Origin: Corallococcus interemptor
GTDB lineage: Bacteria > Myxococcota > Myxococcia > Myxococcales > Myxococcaceae
DNA length: 35,200 nucleotides
NCBI RefSeq assembly: GCF_003668875.1
Contig: NZ_RAWM01000092.1
Span: 1-35,200, forward strand
Direction of reading: 5' to 3'
Part shown: piece after piece, positions 27,226 to 35,051 of the stretch
Layout of the letters: every line of letters begins with the position of its first letter
How positions within the stretch are numbered: the first letter of the stretch is position 1
Position numbers and translations under genes: made by a program
The notes under the pieces: generated by a model
Told to the model about the DNA's origin: nothing
Databases searched by the model: none
Seen by the model: the letters and a program-made list of their open reading frames with translations, nothing else

Positions 27226-27944
27226 CGCCACCTCCGCGCTTCCAGCACCCGTGTGGCCGCGAACAGCGCCACGTAGGTGACGACCAGATAGTAGACGACG
27301 TCCCGCACGTGGATGAGCCCTGCCTGGAACGGAGGGAAGTGCTGGTTCCACAGCGACATGGCGCTGAAGACGTCCGACAGCGGCTGCTCGGTGATGCGCG
27401 CCAGCAGCCAGCACAGGATGAGCGCCACCAGCATCACCGCGGAGAAGATGGCCGCGAGCAGCTGGTTCTTCGCGAGCGCCGACCCGAACGTGCCCACCGC
27501 CAGCGAAGCACTCCCCAACAGGAGCAACCCCAGGTAGCCCGCCGCCACGTGCCCGAAGGACACCTTGCCGTTCACCAGGACGAGCAGCGGCATGTAGAGC
27601 GTGAGCAGCAGGTACAGCGCCAGGAACGCGAGCCCCGCCAGGAACTTGCCCAGCACGATGTCCCGGTCGCGCACCGGCGACGCGTACAGCAGCGGCAGCG
27701 TGCCCGTCTGGCGCTCCTCCGCGAGCAGCCGCATGGACACCAGGATGGCCGCCACGATGGTGAAGCCGCTGGAGTAGTAGAAGAAGCCGGACAGCACCTC
27801 CGCGGAGCGCTTGCTCGCGCCGCCCAGGGCATAGGCGTTGAAGAACAGCCCGTTCACCGCGAGGATGATGGCCAGGATGACGTAGCCGCTGAGCGTGCGC
27901 AGGTAGCCGGCCAGCTCGCGGCGCGCAATCAGGAGCGCCTTCAC
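27222..27944 (-). CDS. ABC-2 type permease (GldF/NosY-like)
   Basis: A 240-residue integral membrane protein with about six transmembrane helices. The N-terminal MKALLIARRELAGYLRTLSGYVILAIIL is the typical ABC-2 entry helix with basic cytoplasmic residues. RLLAEERQTGTLPLLYASPVRDRDIVLGKFLAGL is the coupling region of the GldF/NosY branch. The start overlaps the ATPase stop by four bases (27941-27944) and the end overlaps the GldG-like start by four bases, so it is tightly coupled. It forms the membrane pore or conformational unit with the ATPase encoded just upstream. Substrate unknown. Confidence 0.93.
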   Translation of the reverse strand: MKALLIARRELAGYLRTLSGYVILAIILAVNGLFFNAYALGGASKRSAEVLSGFFYYSSGFTIVAAILVSMRLLAEERQTGTLPLLYASPVRDRDIVLGKFLAGLAFLALYLLLTLYMPLLVLVNGKVSFGHVAAGYLGLLLLGSASLAVGTFGSALAKNQLLAAIFSAVMLVALILCWLLARITEQPLSDVFSAMSLWNQHFPPFQAGLIHVRDVVYYLVVTYVALFAATRVLEARRWR

Positions 27945-28867
27945 GCCTTCACCTCCTGCCCGTGCGTCAGGCGCAGGAACAGCGCCTCCAGCTGTCCCTC
28001 GTTCGCGTCCAATCGCAACAACTCCAGTCCCGCGCCCACCACCGCTCGCGCCACCTGGGGCCGCAAATCCGGCGCCGCCGCGATCTTCATGGAGAGCACG
28101 CCCCGCTCCCCTTCCCGCGTCTCCACCGCGCCAAAGCCCTGGAGCGCTTCGAGCGCCCGCGCCCGGTCGCCCCGCACCTCCAGCACGATGGACGGTCCGC
28201 CCAGGCTCCGCGACAGCTCCTCTTCACTGCCCTGCGCCAGCAGCGTGCCCTTGTGGATGATGAGCAGCCGGTCGCACGTCTGCGAAATCTCCGGGAGGAT
28301 GTGGCTGGACACGAGCACCGTGTGCGCGCCCTTGAGCCCGCGGATGACGTCGCGCATCTCCACGATTTGAAGCGGATCCAGTCCGCTGGTCGGCTCGTCG
28401 AGGATGAGCAGCGCGGGCTTGTGCACCAGCGCCTGCGCCAGCCCCACGCGCTGGCGGTAGCCGTGGCTCAGCGTGGAGATGACCTCGCCGTGCACGTCGC
28501 GCAGGCCGGTCTTCTCCTCGGCCTCACCCACGTGGGACGCGGTGGCCTTCGCGGGCACGTCGCGCAGGCGGGCGACGTAGGCCAGGTACTCGCCCACCGT
28601 CATCTCCTCGTAGACGGGAGGCACGTCCGGCAGGTAGCCGATGCGCTGGCGCACCTCGTGGGACTGGCTCACCACGTCGTGCCCGTCGATGACGACGCGG
28701 CCCGAGGTGGGCAGCAGCACGCACCCGAGAATCTTGAGCGTCGTCGACTTGCCCGCGCCGTTGAGGCCCAGGAAGCCGATGACCTCGCCCTGGCCGATGG
28801 TGAAGGCCAGGTCCCGGATGGCCGCGTGCTCGCCGTAGAACTTCGTCAGCCCTTCGACCTGGATCAT
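27941..28867 (-). CDS. ABC transporter ATP-binding protein (GldA/CcmA-like)
   Basis: A 308-residue ATPase. ATG 28867 is chosen (MIQVEGLTKFYG) with GAGGAG about five bases upstream. Walker A is GLNGAGKS (34-41), the Q-loop region is near IGYLPDVPPVYEEMTV, the signature is LSHGYRQR (133-140, with H in place of the usual G at the third position and Y at the fifth), Walker B is LLILDEP (153-159) and the H-loop is in VLVSSHIL. A C-terminal accessory domain of about 85 residues follows. It is the first gene of a four-gene module with the permease, GldG-like and DUF4340 genes, all joined by ATGA overlaps. Confidence 0.96.
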   Translation of the reverse strand: MIQVEGLTKFYGEHAAIRDLAFTIGQGEVIGFLGLNGAGKSTTLKILGCVLLPTSGRVVIDGHDVVSQSHEVRQRIGYLPDVPPVYEEMTVGEYLAYVARLRDVPAKATASHVGEAEEKTGLRDVHGEVISTLSHGYRQRVGLAQALVHKPALLILDEPTSGLDPLQIVEMRDVIRGLKGAHTVLVSSHILPEISQTCDRLLIIHKGTLLAQGSEEELSRSLGGPSIVLEVRGDRARALEALQGFGAVETREGERGVLSMKIAAAPDLRPQVARAVVGAGLELLRLDANEGQLEALFLRLTHGQEVKA

Positions 28868-28937
28868 CAGGACTCCTCGAAGCGAGGGGAAGCGGCGCAC
28901 TTCTGTCGCCCCGCCCGAGGAGTGTCAAGCACCGGCC

Positions 28938-30353
28938 TCACCCGTGGCGGTATTCCGCGCCGTCGGTGGTCCGGCCCAGGGTGAAGCGCAGCGCCTCCTC
29001 CAGGCCGGGCAGGAGGAAGGAGAAGCCGTTCGCCTGGGCGACCGTGGGCAGCGCGTGGGTGCTGGACAGCAGGGTCTCCTCGCCCATCTGACCGAACACG
29101 GTCTTCACCACGGCGGCGGGCAGCGGGAACACCGCCGGACGGTGCAGCACCTTGCCCAGCACCTTCGCCAACTCCCCCTGCCGCACCGCGTTCGGGGATA
29201 CAGCATTGAGGGGCCCCTGGATGGACGGCGTGAACATGGCGAACTGGATGAGCCCCAGCACGTCCTCCAGCGACACCCAGCTCATCCACTGGCGTCCGGA
29301 GGCCACGGGCCCGCCGCCGCCCGCCTGGGTCGCGAGCGCCAGCTTCGCGAGCGCCCCGCCCCGCGCGTCCAGCACCACGCCGATACGCAGGTGAACCACG
29401 CGGATGCCTGCGTCCTGCGCGGCCCTGGTGGACGCCTCCCACTGGCGCGTGACGTCCGCGAGGAAGCCGTCGCCGGAGGAGGACGTCTCGGTGATCTCCT
29501 CCTCGCCCCGGTTGCCGTAGTAGCCGACGGCGGACGCGCAGATGAGCACGCGCGGCTTGCGGGTGGCACGGGCCAGCGTCTCACACAGCAGGCGGGTGCT
29601 CTCCGTGCGGCTCTTGAGGATCTCCCGCTTGCGCTCCTCGGTCCACCGGCCCTCGCCCACGTTGGCGCCGGACAGGTGCACCACGGCGTCCACGTCCTCC
29701 AGGCCCGCCGCGTCCACGGTGCCCTTGTCGGGCGCCCAGGCAATGTCACCTCGAGCGGGGTTCGCGCGGCCACGCACCAGCCGCTTCACGCGGTGGCCGC
29801 CGGTGGCGAGGAACGACGCCAGCGCCGAGCCCAGCATGCCGGACGCGCCGCCAATGGCCACGGTGAGCGGGCCCTGGGAGGCGAACCGGGCATGGCGGCG
29901 CAGGTCCGCGCGGGTGAGCGAGTGGCGGTACGCGAACATGCGCTCCAGCCGCTTGCGCGCGTAGCCCGCACCGAAGGTGTCCCCGAGCGTACCCACGGGC
30001 AGCTCGTACTGGATGGAGTCCTCCAGCAGGGAGGCCTGGGGCCCCGAGGGCTGCATGCGGTGGTCGTGGATCCACTTCGCGAAGGGGCCCTCGCGCTGGG
30101 TGTCCTGGAACGAGGAGCCCTCCACGTACGCGGTGTGCTCGGCGACCATGGTTTGAGGGATGGGGCCCAGGTGGAGCTTCACGACGACGCGGGCGCCGGG
30201 GCGGATGCCGTCACCGGAGCGGTCGACGACCTCGGCGGTCTCCCAGGGGGGCGACAGGCGTTCGAAGGCCCCCTCGCGGGTGTGCCAGGTGAAGAGGTCG
30301 GCGGCGGGGACAGGCATCTGGCTGCGCGCATCGAAAACGTGCGACTTGCCCAT
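28938..30353 (-). CDS. TIGR01777-family NAD-dependent epimerase with N-terminal SRPBCC domain
   Basis: A 471-residue fusion. Residues 1-155 are an SRPBCC/polyketide-cyclase-like ligand-binding domain (HVFDARSQMPVPAADLFTWHTREGAFERLSPPWE, then FAKWIHDHRM and DSIQYELPVG). From about 164 an extended short-chain dehydrogenase of the YfcH/TIGR01777 group follows, with the NAD(P) motif IGGASGMLGSALASFLA, VVHLSGANVGEGRW, KSRTESTRLLCETLA, the catalytic region SAVGYYGNRGEEEITE and a C-terminal PxxxLPxAxVKxxFGxMGEETLLSS segment. This fusion is frequent in bacteria and its substrate is unknown. GGAG lies six bases before ATG 30353. It is divergent from sua5 across only 32 bp. Confidence 0.94.
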   Translation of the reverse strand: MGKSHVFDARSQMPVPAADLFTWHTREGAFERLSPPWETAEVVDRSGDGIRPGARVVVKLHLGPIPQTMVAEHTAYVEGSSFQDTQREGPFAKWIHDHRMQPSGPQASLLEDSIQYELPVGTLGDTFGAGYARKRLERMFAYRHSLTRADLRRHARFASQGPLTVAIGGASGMLGSALASFLATGGHRVKRLVRGRANPARGDIAWAPDKGTVDAAGLEDVDAVVHLSGANVGEGRWTEERKREILKSRTESTRLLCETLARATRKPRVLICASAVGYYGNRGEEEITETSSSGDGFLADVTRQWEASTRAAQDAGIRVVHLRIGVVLDARGGALAKLALATQAGGGGPVASGRQWMSWVSLEDVLGLIQFAMFTPSIQGPLNAVSPNAVRQGELAKVLGKVLHRPAVFPLPAAVVKTVFGQMGEETLLSSTHALPTVAQANGFSFLLPGLEEALRFTLGRTTDGAEYRHG

Positions 30354-30385
30354 GGTTTCTCCAGGGGAGACAGTGCGACCCGAGC

Positions 30386-31351
30386 ATGCTTACTCCCGAC
30401 CTCCTCGACCGTGCAGTCGAATTGCTGCGACGCGGCGGTGTCATCGCCCTGCCAACAGAGACGGTCTACGGACTGGCCGCCAACGCCGAGGACGAGCTGG
30501 CCGTGCGCCGGGTCTTCGCCATCAAGGGCCGGCCGGCGAACCACCCGCTCATCGTCCACATCCCGGACGAGGAGTACCTGCCGGAGTGGGCCCGTGAAGT
30601 ACCGGACGAAGCGACGGCGCTGGCGAGGGCGTTCTGGCCGGGGCCGTTGACGCTGGTGCTGAAGCGCACGTCGAAGGCCACGGACGCGGTGACGGGAGGC
30701 CAGGACACGGTGGCGTTGCGAGTGCCCGGCCACTCCGTGGCGATGGAGGTCCTGGAGCGGCTGGGAGGAGGCGTGGCGGCACCGAGCGCCAACCGCTTCG
30801 GAAAGGTGAGCCCGACGACCGCGGAGCACGTGCAGCGGGACCTGGGCAGCGACGTGGACCTGGTGCTGGACGGAGGTCCGGCCACGGTGGGCGTGGAGTC
30901 CACCATCGTGGACCTGTCCTCTGGAGCCCCCGCCATCCTCAGGCCCGGAGGACTGGCGACAGAGGACATCGAACGCGTGCTGGGGCGCGCGGTGCCGGTG
31001 CGCACGTCGACTACGGTGCGAGTATCGGGTTCGCTGGAGTCGCATTACGCGCCCAGGGCCGGAGTGGTGCTCGCTGAGCCGCATGAAGCGGTGCAGCGGG
31101 TGGAAGCGCTGCGTGCACAGGGATTGCGCGTAGGCGTGCTGGGCCCCGCGTCGCTGTCACTGCCTACAGATGTGCAGCGTTTCGACGTGCCGGCGGAACC
31201 CGCGCAGGCCGCGCGGGTCCTCTACGCACGGCTGCGTGAAGCCGACGAACAGGGCCACGACGTGCTCGTGGCCTGTCTGCCCGCCGCCAGCGGCCTGGGC
31301 ATCGCCGTGCGGGACCGGCTGTCCCGCGCGGCGGCGCCCCGCGACAGCTGA
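30386..31351 (+). CDS. sua5: L-threonylcarbamoyladenylate synthase, Sua5 type
   Basis: A 321-residue two-domain enzyme that makes threonylcarbamoyl-AMP from threonine, bicarbonate and ATP for the universal t6A37 tRNA modification. The YrdC/TsaC catalytic domain (about 1-195) shows GGVIALPTETVYGLAANA, the KGRPANHPLIVHI motif, FWPGPLTLVLK, VALRVPGH, APSANRFGKVSPTTAEHV and the closing STIVDLSSGAPAILRPGG. The C-terminal Sua5 domain (about 210-321) completes the long form of the enzyme. The gene is intact and probably essential. Its last 327 bp have a second copy at 33755-34081 and a decayed one near 32524-32700; the native downstream neighbour appears displaced by the rhuM-like gene. Confidence 0.96.
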   Translation: MLTPDLLDRAVELLRRGGVIALPTETVYGLAANAEDELAVRRVFAIKGRPANHPLIVHIPDEEYLPEWAREVPDEATALARAFWPGPLTLVLKRTSKATDAVTGGQDTVALRVPGHSVAMEVLERLGGGVAAPSANRFGKVSPTTAEHVQRDLGSDVDLVLDGGPATVGVESTIVDLSSGAPAILRPGGLATEDIERVLGRAVPVRTSTTVRVSGSLESHYAPRAGVVLAEPHEAVQRVEALRAQGLRVGVLGPASLSLPTDVQRFDVPAEPAQAARVLYARLREADEQGHDVLVACLPAASGLGIAVRDRLSRAAAPRDS

Positions 31352-31410
31352 GCTTCCAGACGTGTGGAGTGCATGAGAACGGGTGAGCAGATCGACGCGG
31401 AGCCGCACGT

Positions 31411-32484
31411 ATGACCACCGATAGGAAGGCGCTCGACCCCAATGCAGGAGAGTTCCTGGTCTACGTTGGCGACGATGGAATGTCCCGGGTCCACGTGCGG
31501 CTCGAGGAAGGGACCGTCTGGCTGACCCAGAAGCAACTGGCCGAGCTGTACGGCAAGGATGTCCGGACCATCAACGAGCACCTTCAGAACATCCATGAGG
31601 AGGGAGAACTCGATCCCGGAGCAACCATCCGGAAATTCCGGATAGTTCAAACCGAGGGCTCCCGCGAGGTCGCGCGGCTCGTGGAACACTATTGCCTGCC
31701 AGCGATCCTCGCCGTCGGTTACCGCGTGCGATCCACCCAGGGGACGCGCTTCCGACAGTGGGCAACAGCCCGCCTGGACGAATTCCTCGTCAAGGGCTTC
31801 GTACTTGATGACGCCCGGCTCCAGTCCACGGCCCAGTTGGGCGAGGACTATTTCGACGAACTGCTCGAGCGCATCCGCGAGATCCGGGCCTCGGAGCGGC
31901 GCTTCTACCAGAAGGTCACAGACATCTACGCCCAGTGCAGCTTCGATTACGACTCACAGTCGGACCTCACCCAGACCTTCTATGCGACCGTGCAGAACAA
32001 GCTTCACTGGGCCATTCACGGACACACCGCCGCGGAACTGATCCGCGAGCGCGCCAACGCGGCACAGCCAAACATGGGGCTCGCGACCTGGAAGAACGCC
32101 CCCAAAGGCCCTATCCGAAGAGCCGACGTCACGGTCGCGAAGAATTACCTCCAGCAGCAGGAGCTTCAGGAGCTCAACCGCATCGTCACGATGTACCTGG
32201 ACTACGCGGAGGACCAGGCACGGCGGCGGCGCCCGATGACCATGGCCGACTGGGTAGCGAAACTGGACGGCTTCCTGGAGTTCAACGAACGCGACGTCCT
32301 GTCGCATGCAGGGCGGGTCAGTCGCGAACTGGCCAGCTCGCATGCGGAGTCCGAGTTCGACCGCTACCGCGCGGAACAGCGACGGCTTGAGGCGAGCCAA
32401 CCCACGTCTGACTTCGACCGCGCCGTAGAGCAGACGAAGCAGATTGAGGCAAAGGTCCGGGGACGGGGGAAGAAGAAGTCATGA
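31411..32484 (+). CDS. rhuM: RhuM-family protein (virulence/genomic-island type)
   Basis: A 357-residue protein of the RhuM family, first named from Salmonella pathogenicity island 3 and often found in islands and near defence genes; its biochemistry is unresolved. The N-terminal DNA-binding-like core is clear: VWLTQKQLAELYGKDVRTINEHLQNI, ATIRKFRIVQTEGSREVARLVEHY, AILAVGYRVRSTQGTRFRQWAT and FLVKGFVLDDARL. Then follow a helical middle (ERIREIRASERRFYQKVTDIY, DLTQTFYATVQNKLHWAIHGHTAAELI) and a polar tail ending in Lys residues. It is flanked by full-length sua5 on the left and a broken sua5 tail on the right, and its composition is visibly less GC-rich than the neighbours. It was probably acquired. 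Confidence 0.93.
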   Translation: MTTDRKALDPNAGEFLVYVGDDGMSRVHVRLEEGTVWLTQKQLAELYGKDVRTINEHLQNIHEEGELDPGATIRKFRIVQTEGSREVARLVEHYCLPAILAVGYRVRSTQGTRFRQWATARLDEFLVKGFVLDDARLQSTAQLGEDYFDELLERIREIRASERRFYQKVTDIYAQCSFDYDSQSDLTQTFYATVQNKLHWAIHGHTAAELIRERANAAQPNMGLATWKNAPKGPIRRADVTVAKNYLQQQELQELNRIVTMYLDYAEDQARRRRPMTMADWVAKLDGFLEFNERDVLSHAGRVSRELASSHAESEFDRYRAEQRRLEASQPTSDFDRAVEQTKQIEAKVRGRGKKKS

Positions 32485-32504
32485 GGCGAAGATGCACGCC
32501 ATGA

Positions 32505-32709
32505 CTCCTTCCTGGGGATGGCGGACGTAGAGCGCGTGCTGGGGCGTGCGGCGCCAGTGAGTACGTACGCCATGGAGCGAGTTCACGGGTCGCGAGTCTC
32601 GCACTGCGCGACCAGGGGGTGTAGTGCTTGTTGCCTGTCCACCCGCCAGTGGCCTGGGCATCGCCGTGCGGGACCGGCTGTCCAGCGCGGCGGCGCCCGC
32701 GAAGGCTAA
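32505..32709 (+). pseudogene. Decayed sua5 3' fragment (tail A) with 197-bp internal deletion
   Basis: Two ungapped blocks match sua5: 32524-32610 corresponds to 30965-31051 (ERVLGR...SH region) and 32624-32699 corresponds to 31262-31337 (VACLPAASGLGIAVRDRLS region). The change in offset between the blocks (1559 versus 1362) means 197 bp are missing, which also shifts the frame. Substitutions are numerous in the first block and the end has changed from the sua5 stop. It cannot make a working Sua5 domain. It is the oldest-looking of the three tail copies and lies directly before a lipoprotein gene. Confidence 0.88.
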
Positions 32710-32747
32710 ACGAGACACGCACCAACCTTGTTCGTGGTCGACAGCCC

Positions 32748-33521
32748 TCAAAGCCCCTTGGTCATGCGCTGAAGCTCAAGTTCCTTTGTGCGTTGCCGGG
32801 CCGCTACGAGCTCCGCTGCATATCTCGCACTCTCATATTCGATAACCACGGCATCAATGCCTGGCGTTTTCACGCTCCTGAGTTTGACGTCGCTTTCGAC
32901 CGTCGCCCACCGACTCAGCAGCACGAATCGTTTCGAGGCAGAGCGCGCTTGTCGTCGGGCTTCAGCCTCATCGTTTTCTGCCCTGACATCAATGCGCTGC
33001 TGCGCGTACTGTTCCTGGTGAACCCCGGTGAGTGATTCCGTGAGCTTCCCCAGCGCGTACACGGTATCTGCGGCAGAGCGATAGCTGCCAACCCGCCGTT
33101 GCGCTTCATCGGCCGTATCCCGATCGTGTACCGGGGTCCCGAACTTCCGATTGAGCAGCCGCCGGATCAGCAGATGTGCGTCCCGAACGTTGCCGGCATC
33201 TGGAAAGAAGACGTCGACCGCGACGAATCGGCCCTTCAGAAAGGCAAACGTCACAACTGCTGGCAGGTCCGCGATGGTGGACTTCCAGCGCATCGCATTC
33301 TCATTGAGCATCTTCCCATCCGGGAAGAGCTCTCGGACTTCTTCGACGCGCATGCCCCAACGGGCATCTTGAAAGCCCTCGGAACTCCGATAGGCGGCCC
33401 CCTGACTCCGCCAGTCCTCCATGGCCCCATGGCGCTTCTTCTCGATCAGCTCTTCGCGAGTGGTCACGCAGGCAGCGGTGAGGCACGCCATCAAGATGCA
33501 GCCAAGCACGCTCAGTCTCAT
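32748..33521 (-). CDS. Putative lipoprotein, paralogue A
   Basis: A 257-residue exported protein. ATG 33521 (MRLSVLGCILMACLTAAC) has GAGG four bases upstream; a TTG six codons earlier is less likely. A lipobox-like LTAAC ends the leader near residue 18, predicting a lipid-anchored protein. The mature part shares with paralogue B the pattern YRSSEGFQ-A-WGM, EVRELFPDG, R-K-TIADLPA, FLKGRFVAVDVFFPDAG and LL-RKFGTP, then a variable charged middle, and ends VVIEYESARYAAELVAARQRTKELELQRMTKGL. Family not recognised. Its DNA is visibly less GC-rich than the surroundings and its sequence has diverged more than copy B, so it may be under relaxed selection or have gained a new role. Confidence 0.82.
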   Translation of the reverse strand: MRLSVLGCILMACLTAACVTTREELIEKKRHGAMEDWRSQGAAYRSSEGFQDARWGMRVEEVRELFPDGKMLNENAMRWKSTIADLPAVVTFAFLKGRFVAVDVFFPDAGNVRDAHLLIRRLLNRKFGTPVHDRDTADEAQRRVGSYRSAADTVYALGKLTESLTGVHQEQYAQQRIDVRAENDEAEARRQARSASKRFVLLSRWATVESDVKLRSVKTPGIDAVVIEYESARYAAELVAARQRTKELELQRMTKGL

Positions 33522-33748
33522 GGAACCTCGAATCTCCAAGACGGCCCTTCAGACGCAAACCCCTCATGAAACGGGTGTCCCCACCGGGGTGGACTCTCGG
33601 GCAGAAGCAATCATAAAGCATGAAGGGCGCCGGGCTTGGATGCCCCAGGAGGACTTGCGGCGGAGGGCCCGGGTCGCCCAGTCTCTCTGTCCAGAGGGGG
33701 GACAGCGACATGGGCCTTGCTGCGGGGTAGTTATGGGTCGTCCTGACC

Positions 33749-34081
33749 ATGGCGTCCGGTTCGCTGGAGTCCCACTACGCGCCCCGGGCCGGCGTGGTGC
33801 TCGCGGAACCGCACGAAGCGGTGCAGCGCGTGGAAGCGCTGCGTGCACAGGGATTGCGCGTAGGCGTGCTGGGCCCCGCGTCACTGTCATTGCCTTCCGA
33901 CGTGCAGCGCTTCGACGTGCCGGGAGAACCGGCGCAGGCCGCGCGGGTTCTCTATGCGCGGCTGCGTGAAGCCGACGAACAGGGCCACGACGTGCTCGTG
34001 GCCTGCCTGCCCGCCGCCAGCGGCCTGGGCATCGCCGTGCGGGACCGGCTGTCCCGCGCGGCGGCGCCCCGCGACAGCTGA
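33749..34081 (+). pseudogene. Displaced sua5 3' end (tail B), open frame for the Sua5 domain only
   Basis: An ATG-led open frame of 110 codons whose residues 3-110 match Sua5 residues 214-321, that is nearly the whole C-terminal Sua5 domain without the catalytic YrdC domain. The 327 bp 33755-34081 differ from 31025-31351 at about 22 positions by my count, and only two residues change (Thr to Ser in LP-DVQRF, Ala to Gly in VP-EPAQ). The last stretch coding for LPAASGLG to PRDS is identical. No ribosome site precedes ATG 33749. The stop TGA directly abuts the stop of the opposing lipoprotein gene (TGATCA). It is probably a displaced native gene end, though translation is not excluded. Confidence 0.85.
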
Positions 34082-34789
34082 TCAGAGGTCCTTCACCAGC
34101 TCCTGACGCGCCTTGGACGTGTAGCGGCCGATGAGGCCCGCGCGCCTGGGCGAGTACTTCGCGCTCTCGTACTGGATGGCCATGAGGCCCCGGGCCGGCA
34201 GGGTCCACTGCGTCAGGTTCACGTGGGTCTCGTCGGTGGTCCACCGGTTGAGGACCTTGAACTGTCCCTGCCCCGCGAGCGCGCTCTCCAGGGCCTCCGC
34301 GGAGGCCGCCCCGTCCGCCTCCTGCAGCGGCGCCAGGTCCGCGGCGAAGCGCACGGGGACGTCTCCCCACTTCACCTGGCGCTTCACCTCACGGGCCGTC
34401 TTCGGCTCGCCGAACTTCCGGGTGAGCAGGTCCCGCATCAGCGACTGGAAGGTGCGCGGATCCGCCACGTCCTGGAAGAACACGTCCACCGCCGCCAGCC
34501 GGTTCTCCAGGAACCCCAGCGACACCTCCGCCGGCAGCTCCGCGATGGTCGTCTTCATCCGCAGCGTCCCATCCGGGGCCACGGTCGCCTCGGGCAGCGT
34601 GGCGCGGACCTCGTCCGGCGACATCCCCCAGTGGGCCCCCTGGAACCCCTCCGAGCTGCGGTAGGTCTTGTCCGCCGCATCGCGGATCGCCTGCCGCCGC
34701 TCCAGCGCGGACGGCTTGTCCGGAGTCGAAGTCGCACAGCCCGCCGCCAATCCCAGCACCCCCAACAACCCAAAAGCCCCAAGCTTCAT
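34082..34789 (-). CDS. Putative lipoprotein, paralogue B
   Basis: A 235-residue exported protein. ATG 34789 has GGAG seven bases upstream and gives MKLGAFGLLGVLGLAAGC, a lipoprotein signal with lipobox LAAGC. A much longer open frame upstream runs through the promoter region and is not coding-like. The mature part contains YRSSEGFQGAHWGMSPDEVRATLPE, RMKTTIAELPAEVSLGFLENRLAAVDVFFQDVADP and LLTRKFGEP, shared with paralogue A. It ends QYESAKYSPRRAGLIGRYTSKARQELVKDL. The domain recalls sequence-variable periplasmic proteins with a WGM...EV start, but I cannot name the family. The stop abuts that of sua5 tail B with no space, convergent. Confidence 0.87.
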   Translation of the reverse strand: MKLGAFGLLGVLGLAAGCATSTPDKPSALERRQAIRDAADKTYRSSEGFQGAHWGMSPDEVRATLPEATVAPDGTLRMKTTIAELPAEVSLGFLENRLAAVDVFFQDVADPRTFQSLMRDLLTRKFGEPKTAREVKRQVKWGDVPVRFAADLAPLQEADGAASAEALESALAGQGQFKVLNRWTTDETHVNLTQWTLPARGLMAIQYESAKYSPRRAGLIGRYTSKARQELVKDL

Positions 34790-35051
34790 TGCTTTGCTCC
34801 CATTGCAGTCACAAACATCCCCGCGCTTCACGACGCGCGGACATAGAGGAATACGGGGTGACTGCGGAAGCTGGGTCGCCGGATGCCCCAGGGGGGACTT
34901 GCGGCCAGGGGGCCCGGTCGCCCAGGCTTGGCCTTCGCAGAGGGGAGCGGACTGGAAGGGCCGACTCAGGCGGGCCGCGTCATCGCCCGTTCTCCCTTTT
35001 ACAACCGCCGTCCGCTCCGCTATCCCGCGACGGTCACCCAGGAGTGTCCCC

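Larger units (their letters stand above)
32505..33710. repeat. Tandem duplication unit A (sua5 tail + lipoprotein + upstream segment)
   Basis: This segment and 33749-34960 have the same order: a sua5 3' fragment, a convergent lipoprotein gene of one family, and a non-coding upstream stretch (33638-33698 here, 34881-34946 there) sharing GGATGCCCCAGG, GACTTGCGGC and TCGCCCAG. Three colinear matches show that a block of about 1.2 kb was duplicated in tandem. Unit A is the more diverged. Confidence 0.85.
33749..34960. repeat. Tandem duplication unit B (sua5 tail + lipoprotein + upstream segment)
   Basis: Second unit of the tandem duplication described for 32505-33710. Tail B is well preserved, the lipoprotein has the typical high GC of the genome, and the upstream segment 34881-34946 matches 33638-33698. 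It is likely to be the ancestral arrangement downstream of sua5. Confidence 0.85.

Noticed and set aside
25768-27276. 502-codon plus-strand frame over the GldG-like gene
   Set aside because: Arg/His/Gln-rich shadow with no domain, opposite a clear membrane protein.
28944-30650. Long plus-strand open frame over the TIGR01777 gene
   Set aside because: Low-complexity shadow; the minus strand holds SRPBCC and SDR motifs and a good ribosome site.
31352-32505. rhuM region as an insertion sequence or transposon
   Set aside because: No transposase, no terminal inverted repeats and no target-site duplication seen at either edge; the sua5 tail copies explain the borders better.
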